From contig NC_003076.8 of the NCBI RefSeq assembly GCF_000001735.4, positions 26,787,835-26,851,834 of the forward strand: a stretch of DNA of 64,000 nucleotides, given 5' to 3'. A program made the position numbers and the translations under genes. Positions 45,427-57,292 of the stretch are shown here, one piece after another. Position 1 is the first letter of the stretch. Every line of letters starts with the position of its first letter. The notes under the pieces are model-generated. The model was not told where the DNA came from. It searched no databases and saw only the letters and a program-made list of their open reading frames with translations. The DNA comes from Arabidopsis thaliana. Its lineage: Eukaryota > Streptophyta > Magnoliopsida > Brassicales > Brassicaceae.

Positions 45427-48400
45427 CACCAACCGAATGGTTTCGATTTCCTCCTTTCTCTTCCTCTCCAATTTTTTTTTTTTCCCTTTATTTTATTTTT
45501 TGTTGTTTTTTTGGTTTGAGGAATTATAAAGTACACACAGTAACGGCTCATCCCGTCAAATAAGGGAACACGTGTCATAATCGTAGTCGACACGCTCGAC
45601 CCAACTCAGACTCGCACGCGCTTTATTCACTTTCTTTTCAACCGTCAGATCTTAAAATAAGTGTTGAGCTAATCGTGATCGTTGATTACTTCGACTTTGT
45701 TAACTTTTTTGTTTTTTTGCTCTTTATTTATAACCTCTCGTCACGCTCTTCTTCTGCGACCATCATTACTTCTCGTGTTCAACGGTCAAACTTCACGTTC
45801 TCAAGACACTACTTAACTTTTGTTTTCGTATGCTAATGACTACTATTAATTGTTTTTTTAGTAGTATTAGATTTAAAGTTTGAAAAAGATTAATAGCAGT
45901 TACGTTTGAGACAGATTTAAATTAATTCCCCACCAGTTGAAAGAATCTACGCATTACGCATATGCTTGGTTTTTAATATGTTTTTGTTGGTTCTTAAATG
46001 TTTGATGGCATAATATATCTTTCATTTAATATATATTGATGAACATTAATGCACCTTATCTACCAATTTGATGATAATGTAGGGAAAAAATAGCATCATA
46101 ATAGATAATGATAATATCTGACCTTTTTCATTGGACCGTCTTGTGTATCAAATTAAAATTATTAACTTGCTTTTACTTAAAAGCCCATAATAACAATATT
46201 TTTTTGGATCCGAATATTAATGAAAAGCCCATATCTAAGTTTTATGGGCCAAAACGTATAAATCGAATAAATAAATAGGAAAAAAATTGAGTATTATTAC
46301 TTTTTTTTTTCTTTTTTTTTTACGACAGTATTATTACAAAAACACTTAGAAAAGAAAGTGCCACATTTAAATGGGGTTTGTTCCTTTTTCTCCAACCGAA
46401 AACACAATGATAATGCTTAAACCAAACAGTAGTACAACTCTTTCCATGTTTGACTCCAGATCTTATGATCAATTGCTAATCCATGTTTCGGTTATTTTTT
46501 TGATAGATCCTGACACGGCTTTTTAATTATAAATTTAAATTCCATACAACATTTATATAAATCATGATTAAGTACTTACGTCAGATTATGTAATAATTAG
46601 TACGTTCATATAGTGCCGGGAGGTTTATTAGTACCATTTTTACTCTCTCTCTTTTTCTTCAATTACACATTTACTTTAAAGTCGATTATTTGATTGGATG
46701 CTAAGTTTTAGAAAATAATGTCAAAAATTCTGGTTCTCGAGAGGCTACAAAATTTTAACTCTCCTCTCTTTTTTTTTATTACCGTATTTTCTGTAACCAT
46801 CATATCTCCCACCCATAGTGACTTTTTTACATGGGACTATCAATTTTACTTACAAAAGTTACTGGTTTACAACGGCGACCATGGTTTGAATTCAGATAAA
46901 GATAAAGAAGGAAATGCAGAGAGGTGGGGACAAATTACAAGAAGGAAATGAAAAATAAGATGTGAAAGGTGGAAATGAGAAGTCGCTATTAAACTTTGTA
47001 GTAATCTCTCTCAGATTCAGGCTTCGTTTCGCTTGTTACCAATGGCTTCTTTCACATCTTTCCCTCTCGTGATTTACTTATATCTTATCTTTATATGTCT
47101 GTCTTGACTCTTGATCATGCATTCAATACAAATAACATCCAAAATATTACTTGTGTGTTTCTCTTTCTTTTCCAATAACTAACATGGAGTACTAATAATA
47201 TTCAGATTTTAACATAAATAGTACTCCCTCTGTTTCATAATATAAATTATTTTGGACCAATTTTTTGTTTCACAATATAAATTGTTTTCAAGTTTCTATG
47301 TAAATTATATATTATTTTATTACTTTATGATTATATATATTAATATGCAGTATCTTTTATGATTGGTTGAACTTTTTAATAGTAAATATTCTTAATCTGC
47401 GTGCTTTTATCTAAAACAATTTATATTGTAAAACGGAGAAAGTATTAATTTGATTTGTTCTTTCTTTCGTTTTCACTTCTTTCATTTGAATAATATCCTT
47501 TGTTGTTTTGTTCAATCTTTCATTTTTGTATTATAACGAAACTCAAAAGAAGGTATTTTGACCACTAATGTTGTTGTTAAAGTTTTAAACATCCTTTTTG
47601 GATAATTTAATTTTTATTGTAAAGGCAAGAAATACATAAATATTTAATCTGCTAATCGCCTTTTTTTTCTTGCCTCGAATCCGAATTTTAACATATAAAG
47701 AAGCGAGACAGGTTCGAATTAAATAATCTCTCTTTTAAAGAGATCTTTATAGAATACATAAAAAAAAATCAAACTATTTATAGAAAAAATAAAATAAAAA
47801 CGAATTTTTGCTTTCAATTTATGTACATTGGACCACAGAATCTGCAAAGCTATGTATGTATCAAGAAAGACGTGACTATAATAAATACCACGAACAATAA
47901 ATAATTAGATTCTTATTACGAATCTTTTATGTATTCCCCTAAAAAAAACCATGTCATAATTAGTCTCATTAAAATACGATTGTATGTAAAAAAAATCATA
48001 CCGTATGTAGAAATATGGACTTCATTCTGTAAATAAAAGAAAAATTAACGTGTCAAGATCTTTGTTAATCAGTAATTAAAATCTAAAATGACTTAACTCA
48101 ATCCGCAACACATAGGACTGGGAGCGTAATCATCACGATCCGATCGGGACATATGTTTGTCTCCATCGTACGGATAGGGTATATGAGCGTGTTTTTCACG
48201 CGCATCATTCGCGTGAACTAAGAATGCTAATGAATTCGTTAATTCGTTAAAATAAAATAAAATAAATTATATTAGAAATTAAAAGAAAAGAAAGAAAGAA
48301 AAAAAAAAAAGACAAGGCGTGAGATAATAAAACCCTTTGGCTTTCTCATAGAGATTTGTCCGGTCTCTTGTTCCTCTTTCTCCTTTCTTCACTGTAGAAT

Positions 48401-48478
48401 CCGTCGACCAAACAACTAGCTCCAATGGCATAATGAGCATTGTAGTTTGCAATTTCTTCTTCCGTGAAGAAGAAGAAG
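45427..48478. promoter_or_regulatory. 3-kb divergent intergenic region between SKIP2 (-) and CYCD3;2 (+)
   Basis: Left part: SKIP2 promoter with a minus-strand TATAAATA at 45725-45732 and CACGTG at 45569-45574. Middle: TGGGCC-type element near 46245, T-runs at 46300-46320, and a MITE at 47224-47442. Right part: the CYCD3;2 leader, purine-rich from 48283. No gene supported. Confidence 0.5.
47224..47442. mobile_element. Stowaway-like MITE (Tc1/mariner type)
   Basis: 219 bases bounded by TA on both sides (47222-47223, 47443-47444). The left end CTCCCTCTGTTTCATAATAT and the reverse complement of the right end CTTTCTCCGTTTTACAATAT are matching terminal inverted repeats, extending about 24-30 bases inward. 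The CTCCCTCYGTTT terminus and TA target duplication are the hallmark of Stowaway elements. It has no coding capacity. An inner copy of the arm-like sequence (tttcacaatataaattgttt) follows the left arm near 47268. Confidence 0.85.
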
Positions 48479-49831
48479 ATGGCTTTGGAGAAAGAGGAAG
48501 AAGCGTCACAAAACGGTGCGTTTTGTGTCCTTGATGGGCTCTATTGCGAGGAAGAAACCGGGTTTGTGGAGGACGATCTTGATGACGATGGAGATTTAGA
48601 TTTTCTCGAGAAATCTGATGAGAGTGTTGTAAAGTTTCAGTTTTTACCTCTTTTGGATATGTTCTTATGGGATGACGATGAGATTCTGAGTTTGATTTCA
48701 AAGGAAAACGAAACGAATCCATGTTTTGGGGAACAAATCTTAGATGGCTTTTTGGTTTCTTGTAGGAAAGAGGCTTTAGATTGGGTTCTTAGGGTTAAAT
48801 CTCATTATGGGTTTACTTCATTGACGGCTATACTTGCTGTGAACTACTTCGATAGGTTTATGACAAGTATAAAGCTTCAGACTGATAAGCCATGGATGTC
48901 TCAGCTTGTTGCTGTGGCTTCTTTGTCTTTAGCTGCTAAAGTTGAAGAGATTCAAGTTCCATTGCTCTTAGACCTCCAAGTTAGTTTCTTTTCTCTCTCT
49001 CCTTCTTATAATGTTTGCTGAAATGCTGAGTTCTAATGGAGTTGTTTTGTTGTGTATTTGTGGTTTAAGGTGGAAGAAGCAAGATATCTCTTTGAAGCTA
49101 AGACGATTCAAAGAATGGAGCTTTTGATTCTTTCTACTCTTCAATGGAGAATGCACCCTGTGACTCCAATCTCTTTCTTTGATCACATTATCCGGCGATT
49201 TGGCTCTAAATGGCACCAGCAATTAGACTTCTGTAGGAAGTGTGAGCGTCTTCTGATCTCTGTTATTGCTGGTGAGGTTTCCCATTTTAAAACCTTTACG
49301 ATGTTTTTGTTTGGATTCTTGTTGCTTAAATTCTGAGTCTTGGTCGCAGATACGAGGTTTATGAGGTACTTCCCTTCTGTCTTAGCTACTGCAATAATGA
49401 TCCTTGTCTTCGAGGAATTGAAGCCATGTGATGAAGTTGAATACCAATCTCAAATAACGACTCTACTCAAAGTCAATCAGGTCTGTTGCTTAAAAAGGCT
49501 TTGTAAATTAGTCCAGTTATAATGTTAAAGATGAGAATCTGATTCAGCATTGACTTCACAGGAGAAAGTAAATGAATGCTATGAACTGTTGTTGGAGCAC
49601 AATCCAAGCAAGAAGAGGATGATGAATTTGGTTGATCAGGACAGTCCAAGTGGTGTATTAGACTTTGATGACAGCTCAAATAGCTCCTGGAATGTCTCCA
49701 CTACTGCTTCAGTGTCCTCATCATCTTCGTCTCCAGAGCCTCTGCTCAAGAGAAGAAGAGTTCAGGAGCAGCAAATGAGATTGCCCTCAATAAACCGTAT
49801 GTTTCTCGATGTGCTTAGTAGTCCTCGCTAG
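48479..49831 (+). CDS. CYCD3;2: CYCD3;2, D-type cyclin
   Basis: Four exons: 48479-48979, 49070-49271, 49350-49480, 49562-49831; 367 residues. Start ATGGCTTTG, in a purine-rich leader. The retinoblastoma-binding LxCxE motif is LYCEE at 21-25. An acidic stretch (28-45) follows, then the cyclin N box: EALDWVLRVKSHYGF, LTAILAVNYFDRFM, WMSQLVAVASLSLAAKVEE. The C-terminal cyclin domain continues in exons 2-4, and the tail is Ser-rich (SVSSSSSSPEP) with a basic patch (KRRR). With CDKA;1 it phosphorylates RBR and sustains cell division in shoots; CYCD3 genes respond to cytokinin. The Ser/Glu/Pro-rich regions fit a short-lived protein. Remembered as AT5G67260. Confidence 0.96.
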
Positions 49832-51634
49832 TACCTTTCTTTGATCAAATGTGTCAAAACATAAATTCAATCTCTCTTTTGCTTATTATTATCGGCCATC
49901 GGCTACAATTTGAAGGCAGAACATTTTGTGATAACTCTAAGTTAATTCTGCCTCTTAAATCATAATATTCATTGATCAATCAGTATTGTGTTCAAGTAGA
50001 ATGTTGAATAGAGAATTCAAAAGTCAAAAAGTAAGGAGTAGTACATCGTCCTTGAAATCTCAACAAACACTAGCAATATAGGGCTTTAGACTAAGTAAGA
50101 ATTGACTGATATATGAGCATCAGTAACAGTAAAAAGTAAAAAGTATCTCTCTCTTTCTTTCTATCTATCACTCTCTCTCTCTCGTGATATGTCAATTGTT
50201 TGATATGGAAATCTCTTGGACGTCTTTTAATTTTGTGGAGATAAGATTGGAAAAAGAAGAGTGGTTGATATAAATGATAAACCTGAAACATCTGATTTCT
50301 TCTGTTGGGTTAGTAAAACATGTGAAAGAAAACCTCAGTTGTACCTTTTGAGCAGACCTAGGCAGAAACAAGAAGAGTGGTTGGTTTTTTCCATAGATTA
50401 ATTTCTTTTGTAAAAAATAATCTCTTTAAATTTTGGGGTAATTTTCAATTTTGATTTGAAAGGAAAGGATTTTGAGACCAGACAAAGGGTGGTTCAAGTA
50501 CTCGTCTTGTTTTTATCCTTGAAGATGAAAAAAATCTGGTGGACATATATGTATGTAAGTATGTAACACCTTCCTCCTATGACTTGAATTTACTGTCCCA
50601 TGTCTTGTCAAAGACAAAGACAATAAATATGTTATTAGCTTTTAAGCACCATCTGTGAATAACCCATTGGACATTTATCAGAATTTCAGACACACATATA
50701 TATAGATTCTGACATATATATGAATTAATGTGTTGGTTTTATTGGAATATGAGATTTTAAGTAGCTTTCTTGGGGTTTTTAATATTACTTGAGATATTAG
50801 TGAGTAAACCAATCAAGACCTCCCTAATAATCTTTGATGATTTAGTCCTTACTCATTCAAATGGTAATTGTTTTTGTATTTTTTTTTGGTAAAATGGTTT
50901 TACTTTAGCTATCGAAATTGATGATATTGCTGAAAATAGCGTCTTCAACGGTCGGATATGTTTTTTTAGCAGAACAAAAAGAAAAAGCCTGTCATTTTTT
51001 TTTCCATCATAAAAAAAGAAAATAAAAAAGCCTGTCAATTATAGAAAAAAAGCTTTATAATTTTTTGTTTTAAAGTAGTATACGTACGTCGGTCTTTCCC
51101 ACCAACATCCCACACGGTAAAGCTCACGTTTTTGTACTCCACGGTCTTTATACGTTACTTATATCCTTGTTACATATTTAAACAAATTCAGCACACACAA
51201 ATAGTTGGGAAAAATAATGAGACACAGAATAAAATAAGACATGAAATAAATTAACCAACGAAAAAAAAGAAGAAGAGAAACTTCCGATGGTTACTTATTG
51301 GTGGTGATGAACAAAAATACTTCTTTTTTTTCATGCAAAGAAAACTAAAAAAGGAATAAGGTTCTGCCTTTAATGAGTTATCTGATAAGAAATAAAGATT
51401 TGGAAAAAGCTTCATTCATCTTTATTCTGAACAGTGTTATAAGCTCACATTTTTACTTTTTGAGGAAAAAGAAAATCATATAAACCTTTTTATTTCATGA
51501 TATTTGTAACCAAGAAAAAAATGTTATAGATTAAAAATAGGTGAAGCTAATAAGATTACGGGTCTCATTATGGGAATACAAAGAGGATTTTTTACAGTGG
51601 TAAAGAAAGTACTAGAAAATAGAAAACCGATTAT
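49832..51634. other. Intergenic region, CYCD3;2 3' flank
   Basis: AT-rich, with a CT repeat (50150-50183) and poly-T runs (50878-50888, 50996-51002). No supported gene or mobile element end. Confidence 0.55.
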
Positions 51635-52002
51635 TTATTTAGAGATGACTTCTTTGGCAGATTGAAGGGTGGATTCAACGGCAGCAGCAGCTCCGACTAG
51701 AACGTCGCCGCTAGTTTTGGGATGAGATTGATGAACCACTTGTACATTTCTTTGCTCTGTGCCTTTCCCCGCCGAGGAACGTTGCTCCGTTGTTTCCACC
51801 ACCACTTTTGATGATGATCCATCCTCTTTTCTTTTTTCAGTCTCCATTTCCTTACAAGTAAAATCAAATTACAAATATTACAATTTAATTAATCCGTTTC
51901 AAATTTATATTACAATTGAATGATTTATCATATTACTAAACGAAAAATACAAAGAAGTAAAAGAAGATGAATTCATCATACCTTCGTGGATTTTAGGTTC
52001 AT
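51635..52002 (-). CDS. Small hydrophilic protein of unknown function
   Basis: The main open frame 51635-51847 gives 70 residues (METEKRKEDG...), hydrophilic, with an Ala-rich C-terminal helix (GAAAAVESTLQSAKEVISK). I do not recognise a domain; the low complexity and charge recall small seed or stress proteins but prove nothing. A first exon at 51982-52002 (MNLKSTK) joins in frame through a consensus-like donor AAG|GTATG and acceptor TTGTAAG|GAAATG (51851/51850), giving a 78-residue form. It is either two-exon coding or a one-exon CDS with a 5' UTR intron. Its neighbour EB1C is on the same strand. I recall a small hypothetical gene near here (AT5G67265), without certainty. Confidence 0.6.
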
Positions 52003-52413
52003 AGCTATATTGTAATAGAATTTTTTAACTGGAGTTTAGGAAAAAGTAACAGAAATTAAATTTATAAAAGAAATTTTCTAAAAGAGCAGAAAATCGTAAT
52101 TTTTGGGTATACGAACGTCCGGTTCTTGCGTTTGTCTTTCTGTTCCTCTCAAAATATCAATAGGCCAGCCTAAGTGTTAGGACAAACTTATGTTTAATTA
52201 TTCAGCACTGCTACTAATCAAATAAGATGTGAAACTGTAGGGGCAAAACATATTATACCATAAGGACCACAAAACATCACAACAATGATATTTTCAACAG
52301 AGTACTAGTAGAGTATGTTTATAAGGAGGGATAGGGAATTTTTTTCAAACATAGAACAGATTCTCTGAGAGAGAATGTTTTCATAAGAGAGTATTATATA
52401 GCTAACTCTGATT
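52003..52413. other. Gap between EB1C stop and the small gene
   Basis: Holds the EB1C 3' UTR and the presumed promoter of the small gene. Nothing else seen. Confidence 0.5.
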
Positions 52414-54150
52414 TCAGCAGGTCAAGAGAGGAGATGAACCACTGCATTTGACATCAGAAGCATCAGAAAGGCGTTGTCTTGGAGAGAGTGTTGTAATCGC
52501 TGCAACATCTACGTCGAGATTCACTATGAGCTTCCTCTTCTGCGACTCTGTTACACTGTTCCTTCTCTCTTCTGATCCTTCAGCAATGGGACTCAAAGTC
52601 TGTGTCTCTGCTGCTCCAACGTCTTCTCCATCTGCTGCGTATAGGATTCTTTTTATGGAACCAACAAGCTGCAAGACAAAATAAGAGTGACGATGAGAAT
52701 TTAAAACTTTTATGGAGTTTGTTGAATTGAGACAGAGGAGAGATTTTGCATACAGGTAAGTGCTCTGTGTCTGGGTTTTGACAGAGAATCTCTACATCTC
52801 TGAGTTTAGAGAAATAGAAATCTCTCTCTTTCTCTAAGCTGTCAATGTAAAGTTTCAGTTCTGTGATCTGTGGATCAAAGAAGTGAGTTAGTGAGCTTTT
52901 AGACTTTGGTGTAGTTTAAGAAATGAGTGTGTTGAAAAGATATACCTTTTCATCATAAGCAGGCACTGGTTTAGATTGTTTAGCTGATGGTTTTGAAGAG
53001 TGGTGGTGATTCCCAGTTGAAGAATGGTGAGTACCGGTGTTGTTGGATTGTGGCTCATGCTTACGGGTTCCATTTGAAGATGAAGGTCGAGGTGGAGCTG
53101 AAGAAGACGAACTCTTGCCTGATTGTTGTGTAGCTGCAGCTCTCTTCGTTGCTTCTTTACCTCCTTTGCTGGCTTCCCTTCTCTCAAGTGCATGGTAACT
53201 ACCGATGAAAACCAAATACAAGAAAGCAGATTCAGAAACGAGTAAATGAATAATGGATCATCTATAATGATGAACTTCATAAAAACAGTATATGAAGTAG
53301 ACTGTTGGCTATATCTACTCAGAAGAGCCAGTACACTAGGAACCATGATTCATAGTCACAAAATCCAATTCTTTAAACGGAAAACCGAAATTGTCACACA
53401 ATAGTCATATTACTCAAGAAGCCAAGTATAAAGAGATTCTGGAACAAACTTACTTATGCTGGCCTCCATTAACAGAATCACAGTACTTTTTCATCCACTG
53501 CATAAACTCCAAGTTATCCAATGGCCTTCCCTTAACGAGTTTGCTCACTTCGATGTGCTACACAACCAAATTAACCAAACAAAGTCAGTTCTATTATATG
53601 CCTCCTCGAATTAAAACCCCCAAAAATCGATAAAAATGAAGGAAGAAGAAAGAGGACCTTAGTGATCTTGAGTTTATTAAACACATCCTGAAGAACCTTA
53701 TAGTTCTGAATCATCTCATATTCACTCTTCGCATCAAAGTTAACCTTGTGCATCGGAACAGTCCCAGGATGCACCGAATCCATCAGCTGACAATGAACAG
53801 CGCCTGAACAAGCCTATAAATCCATAGATCCGTATTCAGATCCAGAAGAAACAGATAATAAATTCATCAAATCCGTGTTCAATTTCCAGATCAACAAATC
53901 AAAACACAGATAAGAAACCACCCATTCCGTATTCAAATACAGAATTTCACCGTACTTGTTACTAGAAGACGATAATCGTAAGATCCAATTCCAAATCCGA
54001 AACTAGGTTCAGGAAGAGAAGCGATTTTACTCAATAGATTACCTCTTCGACTTTGGAGAGATTGAGTTGGAGAGTAGAGTTAATCCAAGCCAGAATCTCC
54101 GATCTCCCGACGAAATATGCAGAATCCATCATCCCAATGTTCGTAGCCAT
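52414..54150 (-). CDS. EB1C: EB1C, microtubule plus-end tracking protein
   Basis: Six exons: 54043-54150, 53658-53813, 53454-53557, 52946-53198, 52754-52867, 52414-52668; 329 residues. The N-terminal calponin-homology domain (about 10-115) contains [29 protein letters not shown] and [19 protein letters not shown] Ser/His-rich basic linker (120-200) binds microtubules. The EB1 dimerisation coiled coil follows, with the four-helix bundle region [23 protein letters not shown]. The tail is basic ([11 protein letters not shown]) and lacks the acidic EEY end of animal EB1; Arabidopsis EB1C is known for this tail, for nuclear location in interphase, and for action in the mitotic spindle. Two in-frame Mets (1, 7) could serve as start; Met1 is used. 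Remembered as AT5G67270. Confidence 0.95.
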
Positions 54151-54595
54151 CTTCGATTTTCTCAGGTTTCTCTCTCTGGTTCTTTCTCGATCTGTCTCTC
54201 TCTAACGGCTCTTTTGAAATTAGGAGAAGAGAACAAAGATAGAAAATAAAGAGACGAGAGCGGAGTTTTCAATTCAAAATATCCGAATCTTTACCCGCTC
54301 TCGATATTTCGGATCCGGGTATTATTAACAGAATTAGGCTAATTACTAAAGCCCAAAAGCCCATCTTATTTAACCACCCCTACCCAATAGGCCAATATTA
54401 TTATGGGAAACAAATTGTGTCACACAATAGAAAATAAATTTGTAACAAGCCCAGAGATATAATTGTCACTAAAATCATAACCAAAAATAAATTCAAAATC
54501 AGAAGCCACAAAAGAAGATCAAACTTGCCTATCAATCTAACTCTAAGTACACACAGTCAAGTTATTTAACTCTTTCTTGGTCTTAATTATTATCA
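54151..54595. promoter_or_regulatory. EB1C promoter region and 3' flank of the second LRR kinase
   Basis: Several site-II-like AGCCCA/GGCCA elements cluster at 54350-54395, about 200-245 bases upstream of the EB1C ATG. The right end is the kinase 3' UTR. No coding region. Confidence 0.45.
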
Positions 54596-57292
54596 TTACT
54601 GTTGACTAGAATGAACAGGGAATCTCTCGAGAACTTGCAAAGCCTCTTTGATATTGGGCCTTCTCTGTGGTATTGGAGACGCACAAGCTAGGCCCATTTT
54701 CAAACATGCCAACACAGCTTCTTCTTTGCCTTCTAACTCAGCCCGTATAGCAGAGTCCGCCATCCGAATTGCCCGCTCACCGTCATCAATCACAAGCCCA
54801 TTAACCTGTCCAAGCTCGTCGACCACCACGATCTTTCCCGTTAGTAGCTCAAGCAGAATAACTCCGAACGAGTACACATCCCATTTCGAATTCGGCTTAA
54901 TACTCCGAAGAGATTCTGGAGCATTGTAGGGTAACCCGACTGAACTTGGACTTGGGCTTGGACTCGGCCCAAACTCAAGAGACGTTGTGGATCTCTTGCT
55001 TCCGAATATTGGAGCCGATCCACCGGTTCTATAACTCATGTCCCCAATCAAAAGCTTCTCAAGACCGAAATCCGCAACTTTAGGCTCCATATCTAAGCCC
55101 AAAAGGATATTGCTAGGCTTGAGGTTACCATGCACGTACTTCTTGTCGTGTACGTATGTTAGCCCGCGAGCTATGCCTTTTGCTATCTTGAGCCGAGCGT
55201 CCCAAGGTAAATGACAAGGAGAGGAGCCCACTTTCCCTGCAATTAAAAGAAAACAAAACACAGGACCGTTTATTAGGTGAAATCGAACATGTACACGTTA
55301 GCAAATCCCTCACTGTTACTTAACAATACAAAAAGACAAATGTAAAGCAAAGGACTTGCATCTATCAATAACAAAAATACAAAACCTCTATATATGGGGC
55401 TCAACAGAGAGATTTCACTGAAACAGAACTGTCACTATCTTGCGCCTGAGATAAGCTTACGAAGTTACGATAAGATAATAAAAAAAAAAAACAGTTTTTG
55501 AGACTTGCCGTTGACTCTCGTCCGATCATTAACTGACATACTTTTTTAGTTGGAACCAACTCTCTGACTCCGAAACCGACACTTTTCACTCTTCTGCTTA
55601 TGTTAGCCAACTATTACATTACCCTACTAACGTAAGCGTGTTGATTAAAAATCAAAGGGAACGGAAAAAGGACTTACGGTAACGGGCGTTAGCGAGGCTG
55701 CCGTTAGGGACAAAATCGTAAATGACAAGTTTCTCGTCGGATCCCCAATAGAAACCGCGAATTCGTACCAGGTTTGGATGTATTAACTTAGCCACGGCTC
55801 GAACCTGAGCTTCGAAATCTCTAAACCGGTCTAAACCGCATTCAGCTATTCGTCGAACCGCCACAGCTGTTCCGTCTTGAAGCACCGCTTTATACATTAT
55901 GCTCGAACCGGTGGCTCCCAAAATATAAGCTGATGCTTTGAGAAGCGTTTCGATTTCAAGCTCTTTCTCTGAATCGAGATTCACTAACGTTCCCTTTTTT
56001 TCTTGATCGTCTAATCCTGACCGTCGATTTGGTCCGACCGGGTTCTCTTCGTCGGATTCGGATTCCGATGTCTCAGATTCCTCTTCTTCTTCTTCGCAGT
56101 CACCGTCAACGTAAACGGATTTGCGTAAACAGTACCATTTTGAGACCTTGGAATCTGTTGATGACGTGGACCATTTTGACGTAGCCGTTACGGTCTTCCG
56201 TTTTCTCGACTGGTAAATGTAGAAAAACACAATCCCGAGGATTGCTAAACCGGCTAAGTCACCGACAACAATGCCAATGATAAGCACCGGTTTATGATCC
56301 CATTTTGATTTCGGACCGGTTTTGGAGCTAATTGGGTGATTGGTTAAGCCAATAGTATTTGGTATAGCAGCTAATGCAGGAGGAGAATTTGGAGTCGGCG
56401 ATGGAGGTGGAGAGGTTGCTTCACCGTCACGACAAGGGTGTTTTGCATGGTCGGATCCGCAGAGACCCGGGTTACCGGAGAAAGAGTTGGATTCTTGGTT
56501 ATCGAGAACCCGAAAACCCGGGATTTGACCTGTAAGTTGGTTGAATGAGAGATCAACGGTGGCGTCTTCCGGGATTTCGTCGGCGAAACCTGACGGAATC
56601 TCGCCGGAGATTCTGTTGTACGAAGCGTTGAAATAGCGTAGACGATTCCCTCTGAAATGTGACGGCAACGAGCCTTTGATCAAATTTGACGAGAGATCAA
56701 GATACTCCGTCGACTTAAAACCTCCCGGAATCCCGCCGGATAAATAGTTTTTCTGAAGTGAAATCTCCGTTAAGTTCCGGTTCCATCCTAATGTGTTCGG
56801 TAATTCGCCGACGAAGGAATTATCGGAGAGATTCAACACTTGGAGGTTCGAAAGCGCGCCAAAACTCGCCGGTAGTGCACCGGAGATGTGATTATCGGAC
56901 AGATCAAGAAATCGAAGCTCCGTCGCGTTGAGAAGCGAAACCGGGAAAGACCCATTGATGGAATTGTTGGAAAGATCAAGTCTTTGAAGTGAATTGAGTG
57001 AACCCAAATTTGAAGGTAGTGTGCCGGTAAGGTTCGAGCTTGGAAGTGACAGAACAGTCACGTGCCGGGAAGATGCATCGCACGTGACACCACGCCAAGA
57101 GCAAGGAGTCTCGTCGTCGAATCTCCAGCTCCGAAAAACGTAAAGAGGATCGTCAACGATTGAGTAACGGAAAGAGAGAAGAAGAACACCGTCTGTGGTC
57201 AGAGCAAGAGAGGTTTTGTCGCAGAGGAAGAAAAGAAAAACGGTAATCAGGAAAAGATAACGGTGGAGATCGGCGGCGACTGTCGTCATCAT
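54596..57292 (-). CDS. LRR-III receptor-like kinase, atypical kinase domain
   Basis: Two exons: 55678-57292 and 54596-55236; 751 residues. Signal peptide about 1-31; Cys cap CSWRGVTC (64-71); about eight LRRs (80-262) with NLTGTLPSNLG-type repeats; cap CGSDHAKHPC; Pro-rich linker; transmembrane helix about 335-359; acidic juxtamembrane run (EEEEEESETSESESDEE); kinase from about 445. The Gly loop reads LGATGSS (weak), the VAVK lysine is Arg480 (VAVRR), the catalytic loop reads HGNLKPSN with no Asp, while DFG is intact. Catalytic activity is therefore doubtful. A Ser/Pro insert (PSPSPSPSS) sits in the activation segment. Two adjacent ATGs start the ORF. Intron position matches the LRR kinase at 26059-28721. 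Remembered as AT5G67280. Confidence 0.93.

Noticed and set aside
45427..45471. Longer SKIP2 start (MERKRKEEIE)
   Set aside because: Possible, but the MGQ start matches related VFB proteins and provides a myristoylation-type N-terminus.
46718..46951. 77-codon plus-strand frame in the SKIP2-CYCD3;2 gap
   Set aside because: No homology signal; starts in AT-rich DNA without leader features.
47701..47725. tRNA T-arm-like GGTTCGAATT
   Set aside because: No cloverleaf arms or A box upstream at the right distance.
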